A stretch of 64,000 nt of DNA. Origin: Sphingobacteriales bacterium (GTDB lineage: Bacteria > Bacteroidota > Bacteroidia > Chitinophagales > Chitinophagaceae). Below are positions 8,704-16,908 of this stretch, in pieces. A program made the position numbers and the translations under genes. Within the stretch, counting starts at the first letter, position 1; each line of letters opens with the position of its first letter. The stretch lies in the NCBI GenBank assembly GCA_016192105.1, contig JACPUV010000026.1, forward strand, positions 310,001 through 374,000, read 5' to 3'. The notes under the pieces were generated by a model. The model was not told the origin of the DNA and ran no database searches. It worked only from the letters and a program-made list of their open reading frames with translations.

Positions 8704-9510
8704 CCACTACTCCCTTTCTTATTTGCCTTCTCTTCCCTTTTTGCGGAAGCCGCTTCAGTAGATACAGCCGGTATTTACAGTCCTTCCATGAAGAAAGAAT
8801 ACAAATGTGTAATCATCAAACCTGACAGCTACAAAAAAGCAAAAGAATTCCCCGTTGTTTACCTGCTCCACGGCCATTCCGGCTGGTATGCCAATTGGAT
8901 TCTCCGTGTACCGGAACTGAAAACCTGGGCCGATGAATACCAGCTGATGATCGTTTGCCCCGATGGTGGCTATAATAGCTGGTACCTGGACAGTCCCGTG
9001 GATTCTACCGTAAAATTTGAAACATACATAGCAACGGAAGTGCCCGCGTATATCGATGCCCATTACAACACCCTTAAAGACCGGAAAGCAAGGGCCATTA
9101 CCGGGCTCAGTATGGGCGGTCATGGCGGTTTATTCATCGGCTTTCGTCATGCGGGGACCTTCGGCGCCTGCGGCAGCATGAGCGGCGGGGTGGACCTCCA
9201 GCCCTTTAAGAAAAACTGGCAGCTGGCTGAAAAAGTCGGCGATACCATCAGCTATGCAGAGAACTGGAAAAAATATTCAGTCATTAATGTAATTGAAACA
9301 ATTCCAAAAGATACCCTGCGTATTATTATCGATTGTGGCACCGAAGATTTCTTTTTTAACGTCAACAACGCCCTGCACCGGAAATTGTTACTGCTGAAGA
9401 TCCCCCATGACTATATTGAACGCCCGGGCCGGCACGAGTGGAATTACTGGAGAAATGCGGTGCAGTACCAGTTGCTGTTTTTTAGAAATTATTTTTCCGG
9501 AGGACTGTAG
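8686..9510 (+). CDS. Exported esterase D-like alpha/beta hydrolase
   Basis: A 274-residue protein from the ATG at 8686. It has a signal peptide (KPLLPFLFAFSSLFAEA) and an esterase D/tributyrin esterase fold: oxyanion region VVYLLHGHSG, nucleophile elbow GLSMGGHG (Ser at about residue 142), a likely acid in DCGTEDFFF and the catalytic His in RHEWNYW. It probably hydrolyses small carboxyl esters in the periplasm or outside. The start is unusual: this ATG lies inside the last partial unit of the 57-bp array, and the same frame is open through the whole array back to 8170. A repeat-encoded N-terminus would have no signal peptide at its front, so I prefer 8686. Confidence 0.8.
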   Translation: MSLCVKPLLPFLFAFSSLFAEAASVDTAGIYSPSMKKEYKCVIIKPDSYKKAKEFPVVYLLHGHSGWYANWILRVPELKTWADEYQLMIVCPDGGYNSWYLDSPVDSTVKFETYIATEVPAYIDAHYNTLKDRKARAITGLSMGGHGGLFIGFRHAGTFGACGSMSGGVDLQPFKKNWQLAEKVGDTISYAENWKKYSVINVIETIPKDTLRIIIDCGTEDFFFNVNNALHRKLLLLKIPHDYIERPGRHEWNYWRNAVQYQLLFFRNYFSGGL

Positions 9511-9838
9511 CAGTAAAATAAGCACCTGCGGAGGCGCTGCATTTCAAAGAAGGAAACCGAAAAAAAGACATGTCCTTACCCACGAGCCCAGGAGCTATTA
9601 TTCGTTAATGGCTATCCGGGTTGCACCCGGAGCAAACATTGTTCAGTCTCGCCAGGACTATTACCCGCCCCGTCTATTCGCATCACTTTCTATTGAATAT
9701 ATAAATATTGCGCATCGCCTGTTTTCACCATACGCCTTTCGAAAACTACAACTAATGGAAATAAGGTCAGGCAGCGCCAGCCCAAAAGACTTTCCTGATT
9801 CAGAAGAATAAGCCAAAGACAGAGGCCGGAACGGCCAA
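9511..9838. other. Intergenic stretch without recognised gene
   Basis: These 328 bases separate the esterase from the convergent YwqK-like gene. A frame is open through part of it, but its product resembles no protein known to me and it overlaps the esterase in another frame. No terminator, RNA gene or repeat was recognised. Confidence 0.5.
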
Positions 9839-10543
9839 CTAATTTCCCGTATTCCCGTCCCTCACTTTTATTTTCTTCTTCCCGGAATTCTTTTTCTCAT
9901 AATCGAGAATGGCCTGGGGTTTGGCAGGTTTTTTTGCACCGGCGGTATCGGCTTTTGTTTTACCGGTACTGACTGCAAGGGGCTTTATATTTTCATCATC
10001 GATCATGCCGCCGTCTTCGGTCTGCAACTTGTTCATTACATAATTCTCCGTGGCTTCCACTGTTCCTTCCCGGGGATCATAGTAGGTCCATTTACCATGT
10101 CTCATCGAAACACCTTCATTTTTTACGACCACCCAGTCAATGATCTTCGACGGATCTTTAATATCATATACCGCCACGGTATCAAATGCCACTTTCGGAT
10201 CCATGGCCCTCCAGTTCTCCACCCGGAGCAGGCCGCCATTGTAGGTGAAATACTCCTGTTTCCCGTTCAGCTTGCCCCATCGGAAATTTTCCTCGGCGAT
10301 CTTTACGCCTTCCAGTGAATATTTTTTCCAGACCCCTTCTTTCTGGTCGTTTTCAAAATACCCCTCCTCCTCATAGCCCCTTTCCCCGCGCAGGTCATCC
10401 ACATGCACCGACCAGGGGCCCTGTTTGAGCCCTTTCATATCCACCCGGTTCAGGGTATCCCCCCTCTTAGTCAGGACAAAACTCTTGTACTGGCCGTAAC
10501 CGCTGGTGGAAATAAGCAGGAGAAGGAAGAATATAGACCGCAT
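9839..10543 (-). CDS. YwqK/MORN-like repeat exported protein
   Basis: A 234-residue protein with signal peptide (MRSIFFLLLLISTSGYGQ). The middle contains several short beta-hairpin repeats of the MORN/YwqK type, for example LKQGPWSVHV, QKEGVWKKYSLEG, LNGKQEYFTYNGG and RHGKWTYYDP. The C-terminus is Lys/Ala-rich and charged, without recognisable domain. YwqK-like proteins are often annotated as toxin-antitoxin antitoxins in Bacteroidota, but no partner is adjacent and the signal peptide argues against a cytoplasmic role. It is divergent from the large Asp-box gene, with 96 bases between the start codons. Confidence 0.7.
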   Translation of the reverse strand: MRSIFFLLLLISTSGYGQYKSFVLTKRGDTLNRVDMKGLKQGPWSVHVDDLRGERGYEEEGYFENDQKEGVWKKYSLEGVKIAEENFRWGKLNGKQEYFTYNGGLLRVENWRAMDPKVAFDTVAVYDIKDPSKIIDWVVVKNEGVSMRHGKWTYYDPREGTVEATENYVMNKLQTEDGGMIDDENIKPLAVSTGKTKADTAGAKKPAKPQAILDYEKKNSGKKKIKVRDGNTGN

Positions 10544-10639
10544 TGTTTAGTAAGTTTGGTAAAAGTAAAGCAGCGCGCTTTGAGCTGCGAGCCTGCCGCC
10601 AGACAGATTGCAAATTACAAACGAAAATTAATTGCTTTT

Positions 10640-13321
10640 ATGAGTATGTTGTTAAAAAAAATTGCACACCCCCGCCCTTCAGTGCGGCTTCTATTTGTAG
10701 TATTGGCTATTGGGCTATTGGGTACATGGAGTTATTCCCAGCCAGCCCCTACTCCCGCCGCGGAAAGGCTGAAAGTCACAGAACAGCGTAAAGCCCTTAA
10801 AGACCGGTCTTTGCTGAATGAGATCCCGTTCCGGAATATCGGTCCCAGTATCATGAGTGGCCGCGTGACGGATATTGAAGCCAACCCCGAAGACCCCACT
10901 GAATTTTATGTGGCCTATGCCACCGGGGGGCTCTGGCATACTCAAAACAACGGGCAGAGCTTTACTCCCATCATGGATAATCTCGAACAGCTTTTTATCG
11001 GGGATATCGCCATCAACTGGACGACCCGTACCATCTGGGTTGGCACGGGCGAAGTGAACAGCAGCCGGTCTTCCTATGCAGGCATCGGGATATATAAATC
11101 GAAGAACAATGGTAAGACCTGGGACTATCTCGGCCTGCCTGAATCCCAGCATATTGGAAAGATCCAGTTGCACCCTACCGATGAGAACACCGCATGGGTG
11201 GCGGTACTGGGTCATTTGTATTCACCCAATAAAGAAAGAGGGGTCTATAAAACTACGGACGGGGGTAAAAGCTGGAAACAGACCTTGTTTGTGGATGACA
11301 ATACCGGCTGTGTGGATCTCGATATCAATCCTTCCAACCCGGCAGAAGTCTATGCAGCTATGTGGTACCGTACACGCCGTGCCTGGAAATTTGAAGAAAG
11401 CGGGAAAACCAGCGGCATTTACAAAAGTAATGACGGCGGGGAAACCTGGAAACTGATCACCGCGGCCGGCTCCGGCTTTATGACCGGGGATAAGACCGGA
11501 AGGATCGGCATTGCCGTTTATCCGAAAGCCCCGGGTATTGTTTATGCCATTGTGGACAACAACACCCCCAAAGCCGCCCCCGAAAAGAAAAAGGATTCCA
11601 CCTATAAAAAAGAAGATTTTAAAAACATCACAAAAGAACAGTTTGAACAGTTAAGTACGAAATGGCTGGATACTTTCTTAAGAGCAAACCGTTTCCCCCG
11701 GAAATACAATGCAAAAGGGGTCAAGGACCTGGTGGCAACAGGTAAGATCAACGGTTCCGCCCTCTGGGATTACCTTGACAGTGATGATGGTTTCCAGAAC
11801 ACCGGTATTACGGGCTGCGAAGTCTATCGCAGTGAGGACGGTGGCAACAGCTGGAAAAAAACAAACGAGAAGCCGGTCAGTATCTTTAACACCTATGGCT
11901 ATTATTTCGGAAAGATCTATGTCTCCCAGTATAACCCGGATAAAATTTTCATCCTGGGTTTCTTTGCCCAATACTCCACCGATGGGGGCAAAACCTTCAA
12001 AACTATGGACAAGGGCAATGTACATCCTGATCACCATGTTTTGTGGGTGGATCCCAAACGGGATTCCCATATCATCAACGGGAATGACGGCGGAACCAAT
12101 ATCAGTTATGATGACGGCGAAAACTGGTTCAAGGCCAATACACCGGCCGTAGGACAATACTATGCCATCACCGTTGATGATGCAAAGCCTTATAACGTGT
12201 ATGGAGGAATGCAGGACAATGGGAGTTGGTGGGGGCCCTCCACCAATAAAGAAAGCATCGGCTGGACCGGCAATGGACAGTATAGCTTTCGGGTGATCAA
12301 TGGCGGGGATGGCATGCAGGCCCAGGTGGATACCCGTGACAATGCCACGATGTACTCCGGTTCGCAGTTTGGCTTTTACGGCCGCTATAATAAAGACAAA
12401 AGAGGAACACAGAAATCCCTGCATCCGCAGCATGAACTCGGCGAAAAACCCCTGCGCTTTAACTGGCAGACCCCGATCCTCCTGAGCAGACACAACCAGG
12501 ATGTATTGTATTTCGGCAGCAACCGTTTCTACCGTTCACTCAATAAAGGAGATACCCTGATCGCCATGAGCCCAGACCTCAGCCATGGCCGGGTCAGCGG
12601 TAATGTTCCCTATGGAACCATCACCAGTATTTCCGAATCACCACTTCGTTTCGGCCTGATCTATACCGGCACAGATGACGGGAATATTCATGTTACAAAA
12701 GACGGCGGTTATAGCTGGGAACAACTGAATAGTACCGCAGGACCTGAAGTCAAAAATCAAAAGTCAAACCAGCCCACCGCAGCGAAAGCGAAGGCGGGAG
12801 TCAAAAAGACAGCTCCCGGGCTGAATACCCAAAATCTGTGGATAAGCCGTATTACCGCTTCCCAGTATAAAGAAAGCAGGGTCTATGTTTCTTTAAACGG
12901 ATACCGCTTCGACCATTTTGCTCCGTATCTCTATGTCAGTAATGATTACGGAACGAGCTGGACACAAATCGGCAACGACCTCCCCAACGAACCCATTAAC
13001 GTGGTAAAAGAAGATCCGAAGAATGACAGCATACTCTATGTTGGTACGGATGGAGGGCTCTATGTGAGTTTTGATGCCGGTAATAGCTTCATGTTATGGA
13101 ATGCAGGGATGCCGGAGTCTGTTCCGGTGCATGATATCGCAATCCAGCAACGCGACAATGAAATCGTACTTGGCACCCATGGCCGCAGTTTATATGTATC
13201 CAAACTGGATGATGTACAGGCGGTACGAAAAGATCCCGATTGGATGAAGAAAAAGGCAAAGCCGAAGAAAGAAGAAAATAAGCCGGAGGAAGAAGAGGAT
13301 GAAAACAAACCGGGGAGTTAA
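10640..13321 (+). CDS. VPS10/sortilin-like Asp-box beta-propeller exoprotein
   Basis: An 893-residue protein from the ATG at 10640. The N-terminus carries a membrane or signal segment (LLFVVLAIGLLGTWSYSQ); upstream codons in frame belong to the divergent gene region. At least nine Asp-box (BNR) motifs of the form SxDxGxTW are spread over the chain, such as SKNNGKTW, TTDGGKSW, SNDGGETW, SEDGGNSW, STDGGKTF, SYDDGENW, TKDGGYSW, SNDYGTSW and SFDAGNSF, which predicts one or two beta-propellers. Proteins of this type are abundant in Bacteroidota and their substrate is unknown; glycosyl hydrolase labels are unproven. The C-terminus is a Lys/Glu-rich tail. An intergenic-type repeat interrupts the chain near residues 702-720. 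Confidence 0.85.
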   Translation: MSMLLKKIAHPRPSVRLLFVVLAIGLLGTWSYSQPAPTPAAERLKVTEQRKALKDRSLLNEIPFRNIGPSIMSGRVTDIEANPEDPTEFYVAYATGGLWHTQNNGQSFTPIMDNLEQLFIGDIAINWTTRTIWVGTGEVNSSRSSYAGIGIYKSKNNGKTWDYLGLPESQHIGKIQLHPTDENTAWVAVLGHLYSPNKERGVYKTTDGGKSWKQTLFVDDNTGCVDLDINPSNPAEVYAAMWYRTRRAWKFEESGKTSGIYKSNDGGETWKLITAAGSGFMTGDKTGRIGIAVYPKAPGIVYAIVDNNTPKAAPEKKKDSTYKKEDFKNITKEQFEQLSTKWLDTFLRANRFPRKYNAKGVKDLVATGKINGSALWDYLDSDDGFQNTGITGCEVYRSEDGGNSWKKTNEKPVSIFNTYGYYFGKIYVSQYNPDKIFILGFFAQYSTDGGKTFKTMDKGNVHPDHHVLWVDPKRDSHIINGNDGGTNISYDDGENWFKANTPAVGQYYAITVDDAKPYNVYGGMQDNGSWWGPSTNKESIGWTGNGQYSFRVINGGDGMQAQVDTRDNATMYSGSQFGFYGRYNKDKRGTQKSLHPQHELGEKPLRFNWQTPILLSRHNQDVLYFGSNRFYRSLNKGDTLIAMSPDLSHGRVSGNVPYGTITSISESPLRFGLIYTGTDDGNIHVTKDGGYSWEQLNSTAGPEVKNQKSNQPTAAKAKAGVKKTAPGLNTQNLWISRITASQYKESRVYVSLNGYRFDHFAPYLYVSNDYGTSWTQIGNDLPNEPINVVKEDPKNDSILYVGTDGGLYVSFDAGNSFMLWNAGMPESVPVHDIAIQQRDNEIVLGTHGRSLYVSKLDDVQAVRKDPDWMKKKAKPKKEENKPEEEEDENKPGS
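12746..12800 (+). repeat. Intergenic-type repeat embedded in coding sequence
   Basis: Inside the Asp-box gene, GAAGTCAAAAATCAAAAGTC is followed by a GC-rich segment running from CCCACCGC to AAGGCGGGAG. The first part resembles AAAGTCAAAATTC-like strings found in true spacers of this window (for example near 54500). The reading frame is preserved and gives a low-complexity linker, KNQKSNQPTAAKAKAGVKK, between two propeller blades. Confidence 0.6.
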
Positions 13322-13388
13322 GAAATTGTTGGGAAGACGGGAAGTCCGGAAGAATTATCCTGAACTCCCGGGTGCATGAACAATGCGC

Positions 13389-13425
13389 TCAAAAAAAGTG
13401 GTTGCCTGGTAAAAGGCAACCACTT
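13389..13425 (-). terminator. Terminator between convergent genes
   Basis: AAGTGGTTGCCT (13396-13407) and AGGCAACCACTT (13414-13425) form a perfect 12-bp stem with a 6-base loop. A run of A precedes it on the plus strand, so transcripts of the minus-strand CoA-transferase end in a U tract. It may also serve the Asp-box gene arriving from the other side. Confidence 0.88.
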
Positions 13426-13449
13426 CATTTATGGGAATAGCAGCAAATC

Positions 13450-14733
13450 CTAAAAGATATGGAACCTTTCAAAGCAGGCTTTCTCCAGCATCTCCCGGTC
13501 ATCCGGGTGGGCAATACTGATTAAGGACTTGGCCCGCTGGCGCAGGTTTTTACCAAAAAGGTAGGCCACCCCAAACTCGGTGACCACATAGTGGATATGC
13601 CCCCGGGTGGTTACCACACCGGCGCCCTGTTTCAGGAAAGGAACGATCCGGCTGACCCCTTTATTCGTGCGGCTGGTCAGGGCAATAATGGGCTTGCCTC
13701 CTTCGCTCAGCGCGGCGCCCCGCATAAAGTCCATCTGCCCCCCGATCCCACTGTACTGAGTGGTGCCAATGGAGTCAGCACAAACCTGCCCGGTTATATC
13801 GACTTCGATGGCGCTGTTGATCGCGATAACCTTGGGATTACGGCGGATCACATGCGGGTCGTTTACATAATCGATATCTAAAAAAACAAAAGCGGGGTTA
13901 TCATCCACATAATCGTAGAGCCGGCGGGTACCTACGGCAAAACCAGTCACGGTCTTGTAGGGGTGGATCCGTTTTTTGGAGTTATTGATCACATCCTTGT
14001 CAAACAGGTCAATGATCCCGTCACTGCACATTTCGGTGTGCACGCCAAGGTTCTTGTGATTATACAGGGATTTAAGCACCGCGTCAGGGATCGTGCCGAT
14101 ACCCATCTGCAGGGTGCTGCCGTCATCGATCAGTTCCGCGATCTTTTGCCCGATTTTAAGTTCGTCATCTTTTACCTTGGTGCCATAATCCACTTCGGGC
14201 AGTTCCTCCTCGTAGTACACCATGGCGGTAAACCGGTTGGTATGAATCAGGCTGTCTCCATGCGTACGGGGGACCCGCGGATTTACCTGGGCAATGATAT
14301 GCGTGGCAGTGTTGACCGCGCTACGGGCCACATCCACGGACACACCCAGGGAACAATACCCGTGTTTATCGGGAGGCGATACCTGTACCAGGGCCACATC
14401 TATATGTAATTGCTTACGGAACAGGTCAGGGATATCACTTAAAAAAACCGGGATAAAGTCAGCCCTTCCTTCATTCACGGCCTTCCGGACAGACTCGGAC
14501 ACAAACATGCAGTTGATATGGAAAGCATCCGCATACTGTGGTTTATCCAGTTCGATATTCCCCTGTACGGTAATAAAGGTAAGTTCCACATCCCGCAGTT
14601 CCGGTGCTCTTTTACCAAGCTCCCGCAGTAAATGTAATGGGGTTTGGGCGCTACCCTGTACAAAAACCCGGTCACCGGATTTTACCACGGAAAGGGCAGC
14701 TTCAGCTGTAATAAATTCAAAAGGAGTTCTCAT
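13450..14733 (-). CDS. Acetyl-CoA hydrolase/4-hydroxybutyrate CoA-transferase family protein
   Basis: A 427-residue protein of the Cat1/Cat2 class I CoA-transferase family. The expected catalytic glutamate is E234 in HTEMCSDG; it is preceded by the CoA-binding motif QMGIGTIPDAV. The C-terminal half contains GGQMDFMRGA and a His-rich end, GHIHYVVTEFGVAYLFGK, typical of the family. It probably moves CoA between short acyl-CoAs and acetate, in the cytoplasm. The acyl specificity (acetate, succinate or 4-hydroxybutyrate) cannot be read from sequence. It stands alone and has its own terminator. Confidence 0.88.
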   Translation of the reverse strand: MRTPFEFITAEAALSVVKSGDRVFVQGSAQTPLHLLRELGKRAPELRDVELTFITVQGNIELDKPQYADAFHINCMFVSESVRKAVNEGRADFIPVFLSDIPDLFRKQLHIDVALVQVSPPDKHGYCSLGVSVDVARSAVNTATHIIAQVNPRVPRTHGDSLIHTNRFTAMVYYEEELPEVDYGTKVKDDELKIGQKIAELIDDGSTLQMGIGTIPDAVLKSLYNHKNLGVHTEMCSDGIIDLFDKDVINNSKKRIHPYKTVTGFAVGTRRLYDYVDDNPAFVFLDIDYVNDPHVIRRNPKVIAINSAIEVDITGQVCADSIGTTQYSGIGGQMDFMRGAALSEGGKPIIALTSRTNKGVSRIVPFLKQGAGVVTTRGHIHYVVTEFGVAYLFGKNLRQRAKSLISIAHPDDREMLEKACFERFHIF

Positions 14734-14807
14734 GCTGCAAAGCTATTGCTAATTACAGTTTATAAAATGACTATGCTTATTTCAGGGATTGATAAGAATC
14801 AGTAGAT

Positions 14808-15227
14808 TCAATGAGTTATTAACCAGTCAATCGCCAGTTCATAGCCCCGTAACCCCAGGCCGAAAATACTGCCGGCCGCCCTGGCGCTCACATGCGATAA
14901 TTTCCGGAAATCCTCCCGGGCATGTACATTGGAGATATGTACCTCCACCACGGGAGCTTTAATAGCCGCAATCGCGTCACCGATGGCTACAGAAGTATGG
15001 GTGTAGCCACCCGGATTGAGTACAATACCATCATGGTCAAAACCGACCCGTTGTAACTCGTTGATCAGCTCTCCTTCCACATTACTCTGGAAATAACTGA
15101 TCTCTATGCTGCCATATTTATGACGAAGGGCGGGAAGAAACTCGTCGAATGACACCGCACCGTAAATTCCGGGTTCGCGCTTACCCAACAGGTTGAGGTT
15201 GGGGCCATTGATAATTGCTATCTTCAT
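14808..15227 (-). CDS. aroQ: 3-dehydroquinate dehydratase, type II
   Basis: A 139-residue protein starting MKIAIINGPNLNLLG at 15227; six extra upstream codons in frame are not used in this family. It catalyses dehydration of 3-dehydroquinate in the shikimate pathway and acts as a cytoplasmic dodecamer. Signature residues are visible: R17 and Tyr22 in the lid loop GKREPGIYG, NPGGYTHTSVAIGDAI in the middle, and the catalytic His region VHISNVHARE. Length is typical. The gene is divergent from a small membrane-protein gene with 35 bases between the start codons. No other shikimate gene is in the window. Confidence 0.95.
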   Translation of the reverse strand: MKIAIINGPNLNLLGKREPGIYGAVSFDEFLPALRHKYGSIEISYFQSNVEGELINELQRVGFDHDGIVLNPGGYTHTSVAIGDAIAAIKAPVVEVHISNVHAREDFRKLSHVSARAAGSIFGLGLRGYELAIDWLITH

Positions 15228-15262
15228 GCCCCGAAAATAATTCAAATCCCCAACATCTTATT

Positions 15263-15685
15263 ATGACCTTTTTGGAAGCACTTTATGGCAGCCAGTACCA
15301 GGAAATACAGCAACGGGGTGGCGATGGCAGCAAGGGCCGCCTGAATGCAAATTTTTTTCTTACCGCCCTGCTGATCATGGCCCTGATCGCCGTCTTTCTT
15401 TGCTGCATCCGGTTTGTCCCCGGTTTTAATGAAATGGTCTCCCGGCAATCCCGGAATTTATTCGGCAATACAAGCGGCAGATCCATGGGAAAACTGCTGG
15501 CCATCCCTCTCTTTTTTTTAGTGTACCTGTCCATACGGGCAACCACAGGTAGTGTACCGAATTTCAGGAAAAGAGTGGAAGCCTTCCTCGCATACCCGGA
15601 GGATACCCGGAAGCAAGCGAATAAAAAATTATTGCTGCCGTTTTTTATATTGCTGGGAATTGTAATTATCCTGGCACTGGTATAA
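15263..15685 (+). CDS. Small membrane protein of unknown function
   Basis: A 140-residue protein starting MTFLEALYGSQYQEIQ. It has three hydrophobic stretches: FFLTALLIMALIAVFLCC, a segment around LLAIPLFFLVYLSI, and FFILLGIVIILALV at the very C-terminus. A soluble loop between them is rich in basic residues. I do not recognise the family. It is divergent from aroQ and convergent with the transglutaminase remnant, which ends only five bases beyond its stop codon. Confidence 0.6.
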   Translation: MTFLEALYGSQYQEIQQRGGDGSKGRLNANFFLTALLIMALIAVFLCCIRFVPGFNEMVSRQSRNLFGNTSGRSMGKLLAIPLFFLVYLSIRATTGSVPNFRKRVEAFLAYPEDTRKQANKKLLLPFFILLGIVIILALV

Positions 15686-15690
15686 CCCGA

Positions 15691-15987
15691 TCAGGTTTTC
15701 TTACGGGCAGACCGGCTTGCCTGCAATGTATACGAGACAATATTAGTACCCACGAATTCAGTCTCTTTCTCTGTGTAATAATAAAGGGAAATTTGGATAA
15801 TGAAAGTTCCGGACCGCTTTACTTTATAGTCAAAATAGTAGTAGCCATCTGCACTGGTTTTTACCGGGACTTGTAAACCTTCGACCAGGCTGTCCTTCTT
15901 GTTATATACCATTACTGAAAAATAGTTACGCAAATCTTTATTCGGAAGCCGGAAGCGTATCATTTCCCCGGTATTTCTATTGATCAC
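15691..15987 (-). pseudogene. C-terminal fragment of transglutaminase gene (frame-shifted)
   Basis: This 98-residue frame has no ATG at its start, only a GTG overlapping the stop of the previous frame. Its content (MIRFRLPNKDLRNYFSVMVY, then a beta-rich segment with YYYFDYKVKRSGTF) reads like the C-terminal domain of the upstream transglutaminase. Adding one C to the run of six at 15996-16001 joins the two frames without any stop, giving EPPRDSVINRNTGEM across the junction. Either the gene is broken, or the base call is wrong, or the frames are joined by slippage. Confidence 0.65.
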
Positions 15988-16691
15988 CGAATCCCGGGGG
16001 GCTCCCGTTCATCGGCGTTTTTCCAGTGTCTAATGGAATCGGAAAACTGTGTTGCAGTAAACGGAACCTTAAGTAATTGCCATTTAACAGAATCAGGGAA
16101 ATGCGTACGAATTAATTCCGCCGGATTGGCAAGAAAATAAAACTCACCCAGGTTTTGAAAGGTTTGAGTACAATCCTCGTTGGCACTGCCACTTCCCCAA
16201 GTTGGATCCACCAGTTTCCATTGCCCTTTAATTTTTACCGCATTCCACGAATGGTTTGTCGCCAGACTGTCCGGGTGAACCGTACGAATCCCGATACCGG
16301 TGGCAAATCCCTTGATAATCACACATTCCACATCCAGTTCATCACAGAATAATTTAAATAATCGGGCGTATCCTGAACAAACTCCACGCTGCTTGGCCAG
16401 CACTTCCTCTACACTGGCAATCCCATTTCCAGAACGATAACCCTCACAATCATACCGTATATGTTGAGTAATCCAAAAGAAAGCAGCCCGGGCCTTCAAT
16501 TCATCATCAGTATATAAGTGTTTCAGTTCCCTACCGAAAGTCCGGATATCGCCGGGAGCAGTAACACGTAATTGATCTGATTTAATAAAAGCATCAATAT
16601 CTTTATATCGCTCCGGGCTTTGAGCTGCCGCAGGAAGAAAGGAGCCGATAAAAAGAAGGCATAATAAGCAATGACGGATAAGGTGGTGCAT
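15984..16691 (-). CDS. Transglutaminase-like exported protein, truncated by a frameshift
   Basis: A 235-residue frame with signal peptide (LIRHCLLCLLFIGSFLPAAAQ). The transglutaminase/protease-like triad is present: Cys in KQRGVCSGYARLF, His in TNHSWNAV and Asp in LVDPTWGSG. Such proteins occur in Bacteroidota as exported proteins with a further C-terminal beta domain; here that part is found in the next frame (15691-15987). The stop comes just after a run of six C on the coding strand (plus positions 15996-16001), and one extra base there would restore a longer protein of about 335 residues. The catalytic domain itself is complete. Confidence 0.8.
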   Translation of the reverse strand: MHHLIRHCLLCLLFIGSFLPAAAQSPERYKDIDAFIKSDQLRVTAPGDIRTFGRELKHLYTDDELKARAAFFWITQHIRYDCEGYRSGNGIASVEEVLAKQRGVCSGYARLFKLFCDELDVECVIIKGFATGIGIRTVHPDSLATNHSWNAVKIKGQWKLVDPTWGSGSANEDCTQTFQNLGEFYFLANPAELIRTHFPDSVKWQLLKVPFTATQFSDSIRHWKNADEREPPGIR

Positions 16692-16708
16692 AACTTGACC
16701 CTAAAAAT

Positions 16709-16742
16709 AAAAAAAACCGCTCTTTAAATGCGGCTTTTTCAA
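16709..16742 (-). terminator. Probable terminator downstream of carA
   Basis: On the minus strand CCGC and GCGG enclose a nine-base loop and are followed by eight T. It is about 170 bases past the carA stop and just upstream of the transglutaminase start, so it would end the carA transcript. The stem is short. Confidence 0.55.
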
Positions 16743-16830
16743 ATACCTGCCCGAATTAACCGGCTTTAAATAATTTAGAAAAATCCAAATTGAGTACGTA
16801 CCCACCAATAAAGATTTTCCCCATATCACA

Positions 16831-16908
16831 AAACTTCCAACCTGCTAGCCTGCCCGCCTCGCCGCGAAGCGGGTCGCTCAGGCTAGTTTCCAACAACAAA
16901 CTTCCAAC
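16831..16908. repeat. Inverted repeat flanked by 11-bp direct repeats
   Basis: CTAGCCTG (16845-16852) and CAGGCTAG (16879-16886) are perfect inverted arms around an inner CCCGC/GCGGG pair. AAACTTCCAAC occurs on both sides, at 16831-16841 and 16898-16908, the second copy touching the carA stop codon. The arrangement resembles a small palindromic inserted unit, though no larger element or transposase is present. Confidence 0.65.

Noticed and set aside
9407..9811. 134-codon plus-strand frame
   Set aside because: It starts inside the esterase in another frame, and its product resembles no protein I know; composition looks like untranslated spacer.
10403..10639. 79-residue upstream extension of the Asp-box protein
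   Set aside because: It runs antisense into the divergent YwqK-like gene; the ATG at 10640 precedes a hydrophobic export segment.
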